The notes: a model not told the origin generated them from the letters alone. A DNA stretch of 45,584 nt from Candidatus Dojkabacteria bacterium (GCA_014729235.1 WJKH01000047.1:1-45584), one strand, 5' to 3'. Shown: positions 1-10,688, numbered from the stretch's first letter. A program made the numbers and translations.

Positions 1-183
1 CATTAACTTTTAATAATTGGCGTACTGCCTAAAGCCAGGGGCAAGCTCTCCCCCTTTTTTCGAAATATGTTCGTTAGAACTATGATACTTTAGCCTGCGC
101 AGCTAGCCCAAGAGACGTCTCTTTTCAAGAGCACCTATCCTGCCATCCTCAGCAACAAAGCCCACAGCACAAGCCCGAGAATG

Positions 184-570
184 TTAATGAGAATGCTCGT
201 CCTCAGCAGCCATCGCTTCCTCGCGCGATACGTGCACAGTACCATCCGGATGATTGGAAGGAGAATAAATTGTATATAATTTCATATCCTCCGACTTTGA
301 AGTGTTTACAATATTGTGTTCAGTCCCCGCTGTAACAACAACAGCAGTGCCATCTTTTAGCGGAATCTCTTCCCCATCCAGAACAGCTTTTCCTTCACCA
401 GCTTCTACCCGAATAAATTGATCAACAGTATCATGCACTTCCATCCCAATATCTTCTCCCGGTTTCAAATTCATAACTACTAACTGCATATAATTAGCAG
501 TAAATAAAACCTTACGAAAATTTGAGTTTTGAAGGGTTTCTTCTTCAATCTCGCTGTGAAATGATTTCAT
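184..570 (-). CDS. Small cupin-fold protein
   Basis: 128 aa; cupin motifs around GEDIGMEVHDTVDQFIRVEAGEGKAVLDGEE and GTEHNIVN. Confidence 0.85.
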   Translation of the reverse strand: MKSFHSEIEEETLQNSNFRKVLFTANYMQLVVMNLKPGEDIGMEVHDTVDQFIRVEAGEGKAVLDGEEIPLKDGTAVVVTAGTEHNIVNTSKSEDMKLYTIYSPSNHPDGTVHVSREEAMAAEDEHSH

Positions 571-665
571 AAATACTTGGCTGAAAATTTAATTATTCAA
601 TTTTGATTATACCGCGATAGTCTACTTTTTCAAATTTCGGTTAACCTTCGCTAAAAAAAGATTAA

Positions 666-1376
666 TTAAAAATGCTCAGGATAATCACGACTTTCGATCA
701 TAACTATCCCACCATCAAACTTCTTAAGTAATTTGATAACCTTAATAACCTCATCATATGATTCGAAAGGCCTTTTCAAGTAATCCTTAAGCTTTGATTG
801 AGGAACCCATTCGTATTTTCCTTCTTCGCTACCGACTAAACTACCAGAAGGATCCTTAATTCGACAAAAGAACATATACTTATCCTCAATAACTCTATCA
901 CTAACCTTCTCAAGGTTTACGTAATGCCCAATTGCAAACTTCTCAGCTTTTCCAATATATCCAGTCTCCTCCTGAAATTCCCTCGAAGCCGCTTCTTCCA
1001 CCAATTCCCCGTACCGAACCTTTCCAGCCGGAAAACCCTGACATCCATAAAAAGGTTCCTTTAATCGAGTATACATCAATACCTCTAACTCCTGATCTAC
1101 ATATCGGTAGCCAATGTGTAATACAGTTATTTTTCCCTGTTTCATAATACGAACTTGATCCGTATCCATGGTATTCGCATACTCTTTCCCAGAATTTGTA
1201 AGTTGATATTCCCTGCCAATATTTTCGACATAACCTACCTCGATCATCTTTTTTAGATGAAAATCGAATTTGCTATTCTCCAAAACCTCATCCGGTTTTA
1301 ATTGTAAATACCTAAGACTTTCATTAAAAAGAAGTTCTCTCAAAATCTTTAATTGCAAAGGGTGCAGCTGCTTCAT
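666..1376 (-). CDS. N-terminal winged-HTH-like domain fused to NUDIX hydrolase
   Basis: Nudix box GKVRYGELVEEAASREFQEETGYIG; N-terminal ~70 aa resembles a winged helix. Confidence 0.8.
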   Translation of the reverse strand: MKQLHPLQLKILRELLFNESLRYLQLKPDEVLENSKFDFHLKKMIEVGYVENIGREYQLTNSGKEYANTMDTDQVRIMKQGKITVLHIGYRYVDQELEVLMYTRLKEPFYGCQGFPAGKVRYGELVEEAASREFQEETGYIGKAEKFAIGHYVNLEKVSDRVIEDKYMFFCRIKDPSGSLVGSEEGKYEWVPQSKLKDYLKRPFESYDEVIKVIKLLKKFDGGIVMIESRDYPEHF

Positions 1377-1535
1377 GATGCCATCGTATTAATATTTAAA
1401 TTCTACGAAACCTATTCTACAGGCTAAAACTAACAAATTCCAGTAAATTACACTTTACTAAACTGGAATCTTGCCCATAACACATCAGAGCAACGCAACA
1501 TGACACCTACGCCACAGCACATAAAACCTTGAGGA

Positions 1536-3767
1536 TTATTTCTTTTTTCCACTCTTTTTGGATTTCTTTTTTGAGCGAGATTTGGATTTTGACTTAGACT
1601 TCGATTTCTTACTGGATTTTTTTGACCGCTTAGACTTTTTCGATTTCTTTATGTAGCGACAATCAGGATAACCACTGCACCCAATAAACATCTTCCCCCA
1701 CTTACCCTTCCTCTCAACCAAAGCCTCACCACACTCAGGACACTCCTCCTTCAAAAGCATCGGAACAGTCCCTTTACATTCTTTGGGATAATCTTCGCAA
1801 GCCCAATATTTACCGTAACGACCCTCTTTCAAAATAAGCTTCTTCTCACACTTGGGACACTTCTTTGGCACCTGATACTTATCAGTATCTATCTTATCTA
1901 TGGAAATTCCTGCCCCAACCTCCTTGCCCTCAATATCCAGCATGCCATCACATTCGGGGAACTTGCTGCAACTTATAAACTTCCCATATCGACCAAGCTT
2001 AACTATAGTTTTTGCTCCACATTTCGGACACTTATACTCAGAATCATCCAGAACCAATACATCCTGCTTATCAACACTTTTATCGACCTTACCAATAACT
2101 TCCATCATAGGTTTATACTGGCCATCGATAAACGGAACGTACTCAACCTTTCCCTCGGCAATTTTATCTAGATCCTCTTCAACTTTTGCAGTATAGTCAT
2201 AATCAACAAACTTACCAAAATTCTTTTCCAAAAACCCTACTACAACCATTCCGACGTCTGTTGGAATCAAATTTCGGCGATCTTTAACAACATAACCACG
2301 AGAAATAATAGTTGAAATAATTGAAGAATACGTGGAAGGCCGCCCAACACCGTATTTTTCTAAAGCCTTGACTAGACTAGCCTCTGTATACCTCGCCTTT
2401 GGCTTCGTCCACTTCTGCTCCATAACCAATTCTTCGCACGTAAACTCCATCCCTTCCTTCAAGTCTTTTATTTCTTGCAAAGTATCTTTTGATGAACCAT
2501 CATCTCCACCCCAGACCCTTTTCCAACCATCAAACAACACCTTTTGCCCTGTAAGCTTGAATTCGTAAACTCGTCCATCAGCACCCTCCACTTGCAAAGT
2601 AACTGTTGCTAACTCAATCTTTTTTGGAACCATTTGACAAGCCAACGTCCGTTTCTTAATTAGGTCATACAATTTACCACCATCTTTTCCAATCTTGGAT
2701 TTTACTTCATCCAGACTTGTAGACAAGTCCGTCGGACGAATAGCTTCATGGGCTTCTTGGGCCAGTCTCGACTTATTCTTGAAATAATTAGGTTTCTTAG
2801 GAATATACTTTTCCCCGAATTTCGCCTTGACAGCTTGACGTGCGGCATCAACAGCACCTTTTGATAAATGCACACTATCAGTTCTCATATATGTAATATA
2901 CCCAGCCTGATACAATCTTTGAGCCACGGCCATAGTTCGTTTAGATGAAAATCCCATGAGGTTATTTGCAGCCTGTTGCAACGTTGAAGTTGTATACGGA
3001 GGATAAGTTCGCCTCGAAACTTCCCGCTTATTTACATCAATTATCTTAAATTTCTTCCCGACAACCGATTTTTCGACTGTTTTTGCCTCCTTCTCACTTT
3101 CAACTTTCGCCTTTTTATCATTAATCTTTGAAAGTTCGGCCTCCAACTTGGACTTCCCATCTGCAAATTTACCTAATATATCCCAATACTCTTTAGGCAC
3201 AAATTTTTGAATCAGCCGCTCTCTCTCAACTAAAAGCCTTAATGCTACAGACTGAACTCTGCCAGCTGACAGTCCATACCACATTTTCTTCCAAAGCAAA
3301 GCCGACACCTTGTATCCCACCAACCGATCTAAAACCCTCCTGGCAAATTGAGCTTCTACAAGATCTTTATCTATCTTCCCCGGCTTCTTAATTGCACTAT
3401 TGACAGCCGTTTTCGTAATCTCATTAAAAGTAATTCTGGAATAATCAGAATCTTCAAGTTTCAAAGCATTCGCAGCATGATAAGCAATAGCCTCTCCTTC
3501 TCTATCCGGGTCCATAGCCAGATATACTTTGCCATTTTCAGGCAGATGCTTCTGCAATTCATTAATTATTTTCTTCTTTCCTTTAATGACCGCGAAATCC
3601 GGCTCGTACTTATTTTCCACATCAACCGACAACCCCTTAGAAGGCAAGTCAATAATATGTCCCATAGTAGCCTTAACCTTATAATCCTGTCCCAAGTACT
3701 TTTCTATTGTCTTCGCCTTTGCCGGAGACTCCACCAGAACAAGATTCTTATACGATTTCTTCGCCAT
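1536..3767 (-). CDS. topA: DNA topoisomerase I with C-terminal zinc ribbons and Lys/Ser-rich tail
   Basis: LVLVESPAKAKTIEKYLG, AMDPDREGEAIA, YMRTDS, repeated CPKC zinc ribbons. Confidence 0.97.
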   Translation of the reverse strand: MAKKSYKNLVLVESPAKAKTIEKYLGQDYKVKATMGHIIDLPSKGLSVDVENKYEPDFAVIKGKKKIINELQKHLPENGKVYLAMDPDREGEAIAYHAANALKLEDSDYSRITFNEITKTAVNSAIKKPGKIDKDLVEAQFARRVLDRLVGYKVSALLWKKMWYGLSAGRVQSVALRLLVERERLIQKFVPKEYWDILGKFADGKSKLEAELSKINDKKAKVESEKEAKTVEKSVVGKKFKIIDVNKREVSRRTYPPYTTSTLQQAANNLMGFSSKRTMAVAQRLYQAGYITYMRTDSVHLSKGAVDAARQAVKAKFGEKYIPKKPNYFKNKSRLAQEAHEAIRPTDLSTSLDEVKSKIGKDGGKLYDLIKKRTLACQMVPKKIELATVTLQVEGADGRVYEFKLTGQKVLFDGWKRVWGGDDGSSKDTLQEIKDLKEGMEFTCEELVMEQKWTKPKARYTEASLVKALEKYGVGRPSTYSSIISTIISRGYVVKDRRNLIPTDVGMVVVGFLEKNFGKFVDYDYTAKVEEDLDKIAEGKVEYVPFIDGQYKPMMEVIGKVDKSVDKQDVLVLDDSEYKCPKCGAKTIVKLGRYGKFISCSKFPECDGMLDIEGKEVGAGISIDKIDTDKYQVPKKCPKCEKKLILKEGRYGKYWACEDYPKECKGTVPMLLKEECPECGEALVERKGKWGKMFIGCSGYPDCRYIKKSKKSKRSKKSSKKSKSKSKSKSRSKKKSKKSGKKK

Positions 3768-3770
3768 AAA

Positions 3771-4847
3771 TTATATTTCTTTATTAAAATTTACTGTAAA
3801 ATTACTATTCTGACGCTTTAAAATACCCTCAAGTTCATACTTTGTCAATTCCGAATATATTTCATCAACATTCAGACTCTCACTTCCAGCCGCAAAATCA
3901 ATCAACTCATCCAATGTAAAAACCTCCTTGTCATTTCCTTCCAAAAATTCCCGTAACCAACAACTTTCATCTTTCAAAATACCTTCTCGCTGAAACCCCA
4001 GCACCTCCAGCCAATCTCCCCTGTTTAAAAGTGGCATCACTCCTTGCGCAATCAGCTGATTGCATCCTTCTGAAGTCTTCCTAAACACACTCCCAGGAAA
4101 AGTATATACATTCACCCCTTTTTCCATAGCCCACTTTGCTGTAATCATCGAGCCTCCCTTCGCAGGAGACTCAACTACTACAACCCCTCGGGCTAAGCCT
4201 GCAATTATCCTGTTTCGCATTGGAAACATGCCTTTTACAACCTCACGACCAGGCGGAAACTCCCCCACTACCAACCCTTTCTTAGCTATGTCCTGATACA
4301 GCCCCCGATTCCTTGTCGGATAGCCCCTATCTACACCTCCCGCAACTACAGCTATAGTGGGCACCCCAACCTCGAGAGCCAATTTGTGAACTTCACCATC
4401 CACCCCATATGCCAGTCCGCTTAAATACGCGAACCCCCCTACCTGCTTTGACACCATCGGGTAGTTCACCTTAAGAACATCTCTAACCAGATTCTTCCCA
4501 TAGGAAGTAATCCGCCTGGTTCCAACAATTGAGTAAATGGCAGTTTCCAAAAGATCCGTATTCCCTCTACAAAACAAGATTACCGGAGGATAATGCAAAT
4601 TCAGTAACTGTTGAGGATAATCCTTCTCCCACATTGCGATCATCTTGACATCATTCTTCTCAAGGTCATCCAACAGCTCCCTTGACACCTTCATTCCAAG
4701 CTCTCGAAAAATTTCTTCAGGAATATCCTCTCCCCAGGTTGCTATCAAATTTGCATAAAACTTCTCCACAGCCTTGCTGCCAACTCCCTTTTCCAACAGC
4801 ATACTTGCCAAATATCTTTTTAATCTCATGTCCATTTTTTCATTCAT
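3771..4847 (-). CDS. dprA: DNA processing protein DprA
   Basis: GTRRITSYGK, LSGLAYGVDGEVH, FPMRNRIIAGL Rossmann-type DprA motifs. Confidence 0.93.
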   Translation of the reverse strand: MNEKMDMRLKRYLASMLLEKGVGSKAVEKFYANLIATWGEDIPEEIFRELGMKVSRELLDDLEKNDVKMIAMWEKDYPQQLLNLHYPPVILFCRGNTDLLETAIYSIVGTRRITSYGKNLVRDVLKVNYPMVSKQVGGFAYLSGLAYGVDGEVHKLALEVGVPTIAVVAGGVDRGYPTRNRGLYQDIAKKGLVVGEFPPGREVVKGMFPMRNRIIAGLARGVVVVESPAKGGSMITAKWAMEKGVNVYTFPGSVFRKTSEGCNQLIAQGVMPLLNRGDWLEVLGFQREGILKDESCWLREFLEGNDKEVFTLDELIDFAAGSESLNVDEIYSELTKYELEGILKRQNSNFTVNFNKEI

Positions 4848-4967
4848 AGCCCAATCATACAGATCAATTATTAAAAAGTCCTTAAAACATTATGAAATCC
4901 GAAAAATGGAAATTTGCCTGGAATTATGGGAACCGAGTCGCGAATTATTAAATTTTAACAATTGGGA

Positions 4968-6998
4968 CTAATTTTGACCCCCAAGCTCATATTCAAAAAA
5001 ATCCCTTACGATTCTCGTCAACCTATAACTTTTCCCTCCATCCTCTAGAAAGAAAACAAACGCATATTTCGGGTCCTCATAAGGATAAAACCCAACCACC
5101 CAGGCATGACTATGCTCATATTCACCATCTGAATTTCTAGCACCATATTCAGCCGTACCTGTTTTTGCAGCAACGGCAGGTTCAGTCCCCCGCAAGTTAA
5201 CAATATTGCCATTTTCACCTGCTACAGCTTCACGCATACCACGCCGAATAACCGATAGAGCATCATCCGAAATGAAGTTTTCTCTAATCTTGGGATACTC
5301 AAGTAACTCAATCTCACCATTCTGATCTGAAATAGCTCGACCAATATGAGGAGTGTACAAAGTCCCTCCGTTTGCTATAGCGCTTACCCAATTTACCGCT
5401 TGAATTGGTGTCACAGTAGTTATCCCCTGGCCAATCGCTGTATTGCATGAATCGCCCTCCGGATACCAAATTGGGTCAAGCCAGGTAAAACCGTTTTCCG
5501 CAAGCCAAATCTTATTCTCCGGAGAAGGTAGCCGCCCGGACTCCTCTCCGGGAAGATCAATCCCTGTTTTTTGGCCAATCCCGAAATTTTCCAGATATGG
5601 AACCAATTCATAAATATCCCAATCCAAAATAACTCTGCAGGGAAAAATATTTGATGAAACAGCCAGTGCCCCAATTACATTAATATTTCCATATTGTTTC
5701 CGAGCATATTCATAAAAATGTGCCCCATCGGAAAAAGTAAAATCATTTGAGCTTAAATATCTTGTCTGCTCATCAATAACACCGTTATCTAAAGCCGACG
5801 CCAAAACGATTGTTTTAAAAATTGAGCCCGGAGGCTGTTGGCCTGCAATCGCTCTCGCTGTGAAAACTTCTCGAGGATCTCCAATCAATTGATTGTATTT
5901 TTCGGCTGAAATACCACCAATAAAATCATTATTATCGTACGAAGGATACGAAGCCAGAGCCAAAATTTCCCCATTTGAAATGTCTTGGATTATTACAGCT
6001 CCTGCAGTGGCGCCATATTCTTGAGCACCCTTTTCAATATATTCATAAGCTTTTTCCTGAAGATCGCTATCTATAGTAAGGTACAAATTTCTGCCCGGAG
6101 CCATATCGCTGACTTCTACTGATGCACTTGAAACAACATTGCCCAGAGCATCAACTTCGACCGCAATCTCGCCTTTTTTCCCGGCCAGTTCCTTGTCATA
6201 ATATCTCTCGATACCTGTTTTTCCAATTATGTCATTAAAATCAATGTACTCCAATTTTTCAAGATCATTTTTATTTGCCTTCCCCGTATAACCAATAACG
6301 TGTGAGATAGGCTCCCCAAGAGGGTAATTGCGTTCATACCACTCATCAAGATATATCCCTTCCAATTGATCAAGCTTGGATTTAACCTCAAGCGCTATTT
6401 CATTATCAACCCCCTCAACTATCAGCAGCACCTCCAAATAGGCATAATCATCAATATAGTCTGTAATTTTATGAGCAAGAGACAAATACTCACCCCCCGG
6501 TTCACCTACTATTGCTTCAAGTCTGTCACCTGTCATTTTTACCTTGTCATAATCAATACTTCCATCGTCTCGCCGAAAAGCATCAACTATTAGAAAGATA
6601 TTATTAGAAGGCAAATTCTCAGCCAGCTTATTGCCATTGCGGTCAAAAATTACACCTCGATTTGGATATATTTTTCTACGCTGCAGCTGGTTATTCTCCG
6701 ATCTTGAGTAGTAATAGTCTCCATGAACCAATTGAAGATTTGCTGTAGCCAAAAGCATTGCGAGAAAGAAGCCAAAGAAAATCACAAAAAGAAAGATAAA
6801 ATTCCATTTATAGCTTTTCTTTGTCCTATATACAGGCGCGGAGTTCTTCAAAACCCCCTGGATATCGTCTTTTGAGCCGTGAAACATCTTGTCGTCCGGG
6901 TCAAGTTTGCCACATAGAAGGCGTGCAATATCTTTATACATTTGTTTCAATGCCCCCTGTAAGCCGTGGATTATCATCTGAATAACTCTTCTGGTCAA
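4968..6998 (-). CDS. mrdA: Penicillin-binding protein 2 (transpeptidase)
   Basis: Single N-terminal TM, PBP dimer domain, SSNIF (SxN) and KTGTAE motifs; next to mreBCD. Confidence 0.93.
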   Translation of the reverse strand: MTRRVIQMIIHGLQGALKQMYKDIARLLCGKLDPDDKMFHGSKDDIQGVLKNSAPVYRTKKSYKWNFIFLFVIFFGFFLAMLLATANLQLVHGDYYYSRSENNQLQRRKIYPNRGVIFDRNGNKLAENLPSNNIFLIVDAFRRDDGSIDYDKVKMTGDRLEAIVGEPGGEYLSLAHKITDYIDDYAYLEVLLIVEGVDNEIALEVKSKLDQLEGIYLDEWYERNYPLGEPISHVIGYTGKANKNDLEKLEYIDFNDIIGKTGIERYYDKELAGKKGEIAVEVDALGNVVSSASVEVSDMAPGRNLYLTIDSDLQEKAYEYIEKGAQEYGATAGAVIIQDISNGEILALASYPSYDNNDFIGGISAEKYNQLIGDPREVFTARAIAGQQPPGSIFKTIVLASALDNGVIDEQTRYLSSNDFTFSDGAHFYEYARKQYGNINVIGALAVSSNIFPCRVILDWDIYELVPYLENFGIGQKTGIDLPGEESGRLPSPENKIWLAENGFTWLDPIWYPEGDSCNTAIGQGITTVTPIQAVNWVSAIANGGTLYTPHIGRAISDQNGEIELLEYPKIRENFISDDALSVIRRGMREAVAGENGNIVNLRGTEPAVAAKTGTAEYGARNSDGEYEHSHAWVVGFYPYEDPKYAFVFFLEDGGKSYRLTRIVRDFFEYELGGQN

Positions 6999-7486
6999 AA
7001 CTTAATAGAAATTGAATCCGTTACCCAAATCATAGATTTGAGCTTTTCAAAAAACCCCACCAATAGCAGCCCCACAATCGTACATTTTAATATGCTCCAT
7101 ACCGGAAGCCAACTCAAATTCCCTAATATATTTACATCGGCTTGAGCGATAATCAGGTGAAACACGATTAATGAGCATGCAACTGCAACCCACTTTCCAA
7201 AACCTGAGGCAACAGAAAACAGGATCTGAAAAATTTGAATAACGGCAAACGATAGTAAAATTGCCAGGCCATAAGTCCCAATACGATATCCAAAAGCCAT
7301 GTCCAAAAGAACCCCCACCAGGAGAAGATAGGTGTACTCCATCCAACTCCAGGATTTTTTAAGAAATATTAGAACAGCGGTTACTGCAAAGACACTTCCA
7401 AACCCGATTCCATAAAAAAATACATCCAAAACAGGCATTACAAATACTCCAATTATCAAAGGAATCAATTTTATAAAGAAACTCAT
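6995..7486 (-). CDS. mreD: Rod shape-determining protein MreD
   Basis: Multi-TM protein between mreC and mrdA; start overlaps mreC stop. Confidence 0.8.
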   Translation of the reverse strand: MSFFIKLIPLIIGVFVMPVLDVFFYGIGFGSVFAVTAVLIFLKKSWSWMEYTYLLLVGVLLDMAFGYRIGTYGLAILLSFAVIQIFQILFSVASGFGKWVAVACSLIVFHLIIAQADVNILGNLSWLPVWSILKCTIVGLLLVGFFEKLKSMIWVTDSISIKF

Positions 7487-8328
7487 AACTGAATGTAAAC
7501 AAATTTTAGTTCACTGCTATTAATCGGCCGCTTTATGTAGCAGCTCTTAGAAGTACTTGCTGGTCCCTCACTCACCTCAGTCACACTCCCCAAAAATAGC
7601 CAGTCAGAAACCTTCTCATCTGCCACAATCACTGACTGACCTTCAGCCAGCGGATATGTAACAGCGACATTTTCAACTTTTATTCCTGTACTGGAACCTA
7701 TTGCCACACCATCAGCATACTTTGAAATTCCACCAATCATGTCTTGCTGCATTTCTTCTACCATAACAGAATCCAGCTCAATCGGCACAACTTTTACTTT
7801 TAGATAACTTTCTCCACTTCTTGGAACACGTACCTTGCAATACTGCTCCTCTGTATCTGTAACCAAACCAATGTATACATTACCAAGAACAACCGTTTGC
7901 CCCTCCTTCACGCCATCTCTCTCTCCTTTATTGAGAATAATATGGTCTTGACCGGTATACTGGTCAACGCCAATTATCTCCGCCAGGAGCAAATCTGCTT
8001 CAGTATTCCCTAGATTTAATTGTCTTCTTAATGCTTCATTTTCATCGTAATACTTTTTGACCAAAGCCAGCTGTGTCTTTAATGATATATTTTCCAAAAG
8101 CAGCTCGTTGTATTTCTTCTGAAGCTGACCAACTGCACGAATGCTGCCTACAAAGCCGTTTACGCCGTATGACATCTGACTGCCAATATATGACATCTGA
8201 TTCGACACCGGAGCAAAAAAACGAGCAATAGATGTCTTAAATATGAAATTTGACCCAATAAATACGATTCCTGTACAACAGGCCAAAATCAAAAACCTTC
8301 TAAATTTTGAGATTCCTTCTTTTATCAC
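7483..8328 (-). CDS. mreC: Rod shape-determining protein MreC
   Basis: TM plus coiled coil plus beta domain; synteny mreB-mreC-mreD-mrdA; probable GTG start. Confidence 0.92.
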   Translation of the reverse strand: MIKEGISKFRRFLILACCTGIVFIGSNFIFKTSIARFFAPVSNQMSYIGSQMSYGVNGFVGSIRAVGQLQKKYNELLLENISLKTQLALVKKYYDENEALRRQLNLGNTEADLLLAEIIGVDQYTGQDHIILNKGERDGVKEGQTVVLGNVYIGLVTDTEEQYCKVRVPRSGESYLKVKVVPIELDSVMVEEMQQDMIGGISKYADGVAIGSSTGIKVENVAVTYPLAEGQSVIVADEKVSDWLFLGSVTEVSEGPASTSKSCYIKRPINSSELKFVYIQL

Positions 8329-8356
8329 AACAACCCCAATGATAGATTATTGAAAA

Positions 8357-9415
8357 TCACGAGAGCTCGTCCCAACTCTTCTGTATCTTCTCAAGCAAAG
8401 CTATGTGATCAAGCATTTTTGCGGTCCCTCGTGCTACAGCACTGATCGGATCGCTAGTCACTCTTACCGGCAATTTCAACTCTTTTTCCCATAGCTTTTC
8501 AATACCACGAATCAGTCCCCCGCCACCAGCAACACACACTCCGGAGTTAATCAGATCAGAAAGAAGTTCCGGAGGCGTCTCCTCAATCGCACTTTTGATT
8601 GCCTCTGTAATCTTGTTGATTGAATTCGTAATTGCCTCTCTGACCTCAACACTGCTGAATTCCACAGACTTAGGAAGACCCGTCAACAAATCTCTCCCCT
8701 GAATTACAATTTTCTGTTCTTCTTCAAGCGGAAAAACCGAACCAATTGCAATTTTCACATCCTCAGCCGTTCGTTCCCCAATTAGAAGATTATACTTTTG
8801 CTTAACATAATTAATTATATCCTCATCCATTTCATCTCCGGCAATTTGAATAGTCTTATCAACAACAATATCGCCAAGGGAAATAACAGCAATATCTGTC
8901 GTCCCTCCTCCAATATCAACAATCATGCTTCCAGAAGCCTCCTCAACTGGAAGTTCTGCGCCGATTGCTGCGGCCATAGGCTCCTCAACTATAAAAACCT
9001 GCCGGGCACCGGCAGCTTTTGAAGCATCTATCACCGCCTGCCTTTCAACCTCAGTTACCGAGGAAGGCACCCCAACCACTACCCTTGGTCTTGGAATAAT
9101 AAGTGGCTTTGGAGAATATAAATGGACTTTGTTAATGAAATACTTAATCATGGCCTGAGTAGAATCAAAGTCCGAGATAACCCCGTCACGCAAAGGTTTG
9201 TGCGCTATAACGTTTGCCGGTGTACGGCCGATCATCTGCCTCGCCTCGACTCCTACAGCTAGAACATTCTTACTCTTTTTGTTGATCGCTACAACCGAAG
9301 GCTCAGAAATTACAATTCCCTTTCCACGCATATAGACCAAAGTATTGGCTGTACCAAGATCAATTCCGATATCATATGTAATTAACTCCAAAATTGGATC
9401 AAACAGCATTAACAA
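8357..9415 (-). CDS. mreB: Rod shape-determining protein MreB (ATG at 9409 is a likely start)
   Basis: IGIDLGTANTLVY, MIVDIGGGTTDIAVISLG, VCVAGGGGLIRGI. Confidence 0.97.
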   Translation of the reverse strand: MLMLFDPILELITYDIGIDLGTANTLVYMRGKGIVISEPSVVAINKKSKNVLAVGVEARQMIGRTPANVIAHKPLRDGVISDFDSTQAMIKYFINKVHLYSPKPLIIPRPRVVVGVPSSVTEVERQAVIDASKAAGARQVFIVEEPMAAAIGAELPVEEASGSMIVDIGGGTTDIAVISLGDIVVDKTIQIAGDEMDEDIINYVKQKYNLLIGERTAEDVKIAIGSVFPLEEEQKIVIQGRDLLTGLPKSVEFSSVEVREAITNSINKITEAIKSAIEETPPELLSDLINSGVCVAGGGGLIRGIEKLWEKELKLPVRVTSDPISAVARGTAKMLDHIALLEKIQKSWDELS

Positions 9416-9495
9416 ATTTGAATAATCTTATCTGTTGTATTTTAACAGATTTTGGGAAAAATCGTATACTCAACAAATTTCCTTTGTCGGAAAAA

Positions 9496-9726
9496 CTATG
9501 AGTTATTCTCTTCCTCAGCTTCTTTTCTGAGGCGCTTGTAGCACTTCATACAAATCGTAACCTTGGTCTTGTTGCCTTCATCATCAACCAAAGTAACCTT
9601 GGTCAGATTTGGTTTAAAAGTCCTATTGCTTCGAGGAGCTTTATACCTCCATTTACCTTTGGCCTTGTGCTGTATATTGTGTCCGTACATAGTAGACTTT
9701 CCGCACATTTCGCAAACTTTTGCCAT
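9496..9726 (-). CDS. rpmB: 50S ribosomal protein L28 (zinc-finger form)
   Basis: MAKVCEMCGKSTMYGHNI...CMKCYKRLRK. Confidence 0.95.
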   Translation of the reverse strand: MAKVCEMCGKSTMYGHNIQHKAKGKWRYKAPRSNRTFKPNLTKVTLVDDEGNKTKVTICMKCYKRLRKEAEEENNS

Positions 9727-9802
9727 ATTTCGTCAAATTGAAAATTACAATTAGGCGTGATATTATCAAAAAATAAGAAATTATTCAACTATAATTAGAC
9801 AT

Positions 9803-10426
9803 ATGTTAGATTTATACTCAATTCTAATCAGTCTCCCAATAATTGTGTTAAGCTCTGCTGTACATGAATTTGCACATGCATTTGCTGCCGATCAGCTCGG
9901 AGATTTAACGCCAAGAACTGACGGCCGTCTCACTCTCAACCCTTTCGTCCATATAAGCCCAATGGGGTTAATATCGATGCTGGTTGCCAAATTCGGCTGG
10001 AGCAAACCTGTCCGCATCAATGAATATAACTTTCAAAACCCTGTTCTCGACGCAGCAATTACAGCAATTGCCGGACCTACCTCAAACTTCCTTATTGCCC
10101 TAGTTTTTTCAGCCATCTATAACTTATTCAATATTTATAACTCCCCCTGGCTTATCCACACAATTGTCTTCGAGATTATTCTAATCAATCTCGGCCTTAC
10201 TATTTTCAATCTATTACCAATTCCGCCGCTCGATGGATCCCGAGTCGTACGACTACTTCTCCCAAATAAGCTGAGACCCTACTGGGAATCCATAGAAAAA
10301 CATTCAACCTTTATAATTCTATTGTTCTTGCTGCCAATTTCACCAATCGGACAATTCACAAGCTCATTAATATCCTCCGCTATGAGCTTTTTGCTACGTT
10401 TTCTCATCCCCCAACCGTTCATTTAA
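9803..10426 (+). CDS. Site-2 protease (M50 family) membrane metalloprotease
   Basis: HEFAHAFAADQLGDLTPRTDGRLTLNPFVHI and LPIPPLDGSRV. Confidence 0.95.
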   Translation: MLDLYSILISLPIIVLSSAVHEFAHAFAADQLGDLTPRTDGRLTLNPFVHISPMGLISMLVAKFGWSKPVRINEYNFQNPVLDAAITAIAGPTSNFLIALVFSAIYNLFNIYNSPWLIHTIVFEIILINLGLTIFNLLPIPPLDGSRVVRLLLPNKLRPYWESIEKHSTFIILLFLLPISPIGQFTSSLISSAMSFLLRFLIPQPFI

Positions 10427-10510
10427 TTATAAGACAGTTGTTATACCTAGACTCAATTCTATTTTTACTGGACTTTAATAAACCCTTGCCTACAGGCCTT
10501 AACTCAATAA

Positions 10511-10539
10511 TTGTAAACCTGGTCCGTTTGAAGTAGAAT
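10511..10539 (+). promoter_or_regulatory. Sigma70-type promoter for the 10545 ncRNA candidate
   Basis: TTGTAA (10511-10516), 17-bp spacer, TAGAAT (10534-10539); predicted +1 near 10546. Confidence 0.6.
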
Positions 10540-10544
10540 TAAAT

Positions 10545-10688
10545 GGGTTCTTTGAGAAAATGGGGTTTTTCTTCGCCTTCAAAAAAACTTCGTATGAGAG
10601 GTCAAAATCTCTCGGCCCTGCGGGGTCGAGCTGAGACTTCCAACCTTATATTTAAGGGTCCGAAGGATTTCCTCATCTCTTAGAACCC
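10545..10688 (+). ncRNA. Candidate structured small RNA, ~144 nt, family unidentified
   Basis: Ends pair (GGGTTCT/AGAACCC plus GAGA/TCTC); internal hairpins including a C(UGCG)G tetraloop hairpin; no ORF; promoter directly upstream. Confidence 0.55.

Noticed and set aside
20-62. Possible terminator GGGGcaagctctCCCC-T6 at the left edge
   Set aside because: Short stem and no upstream gene visible in the window; not called.
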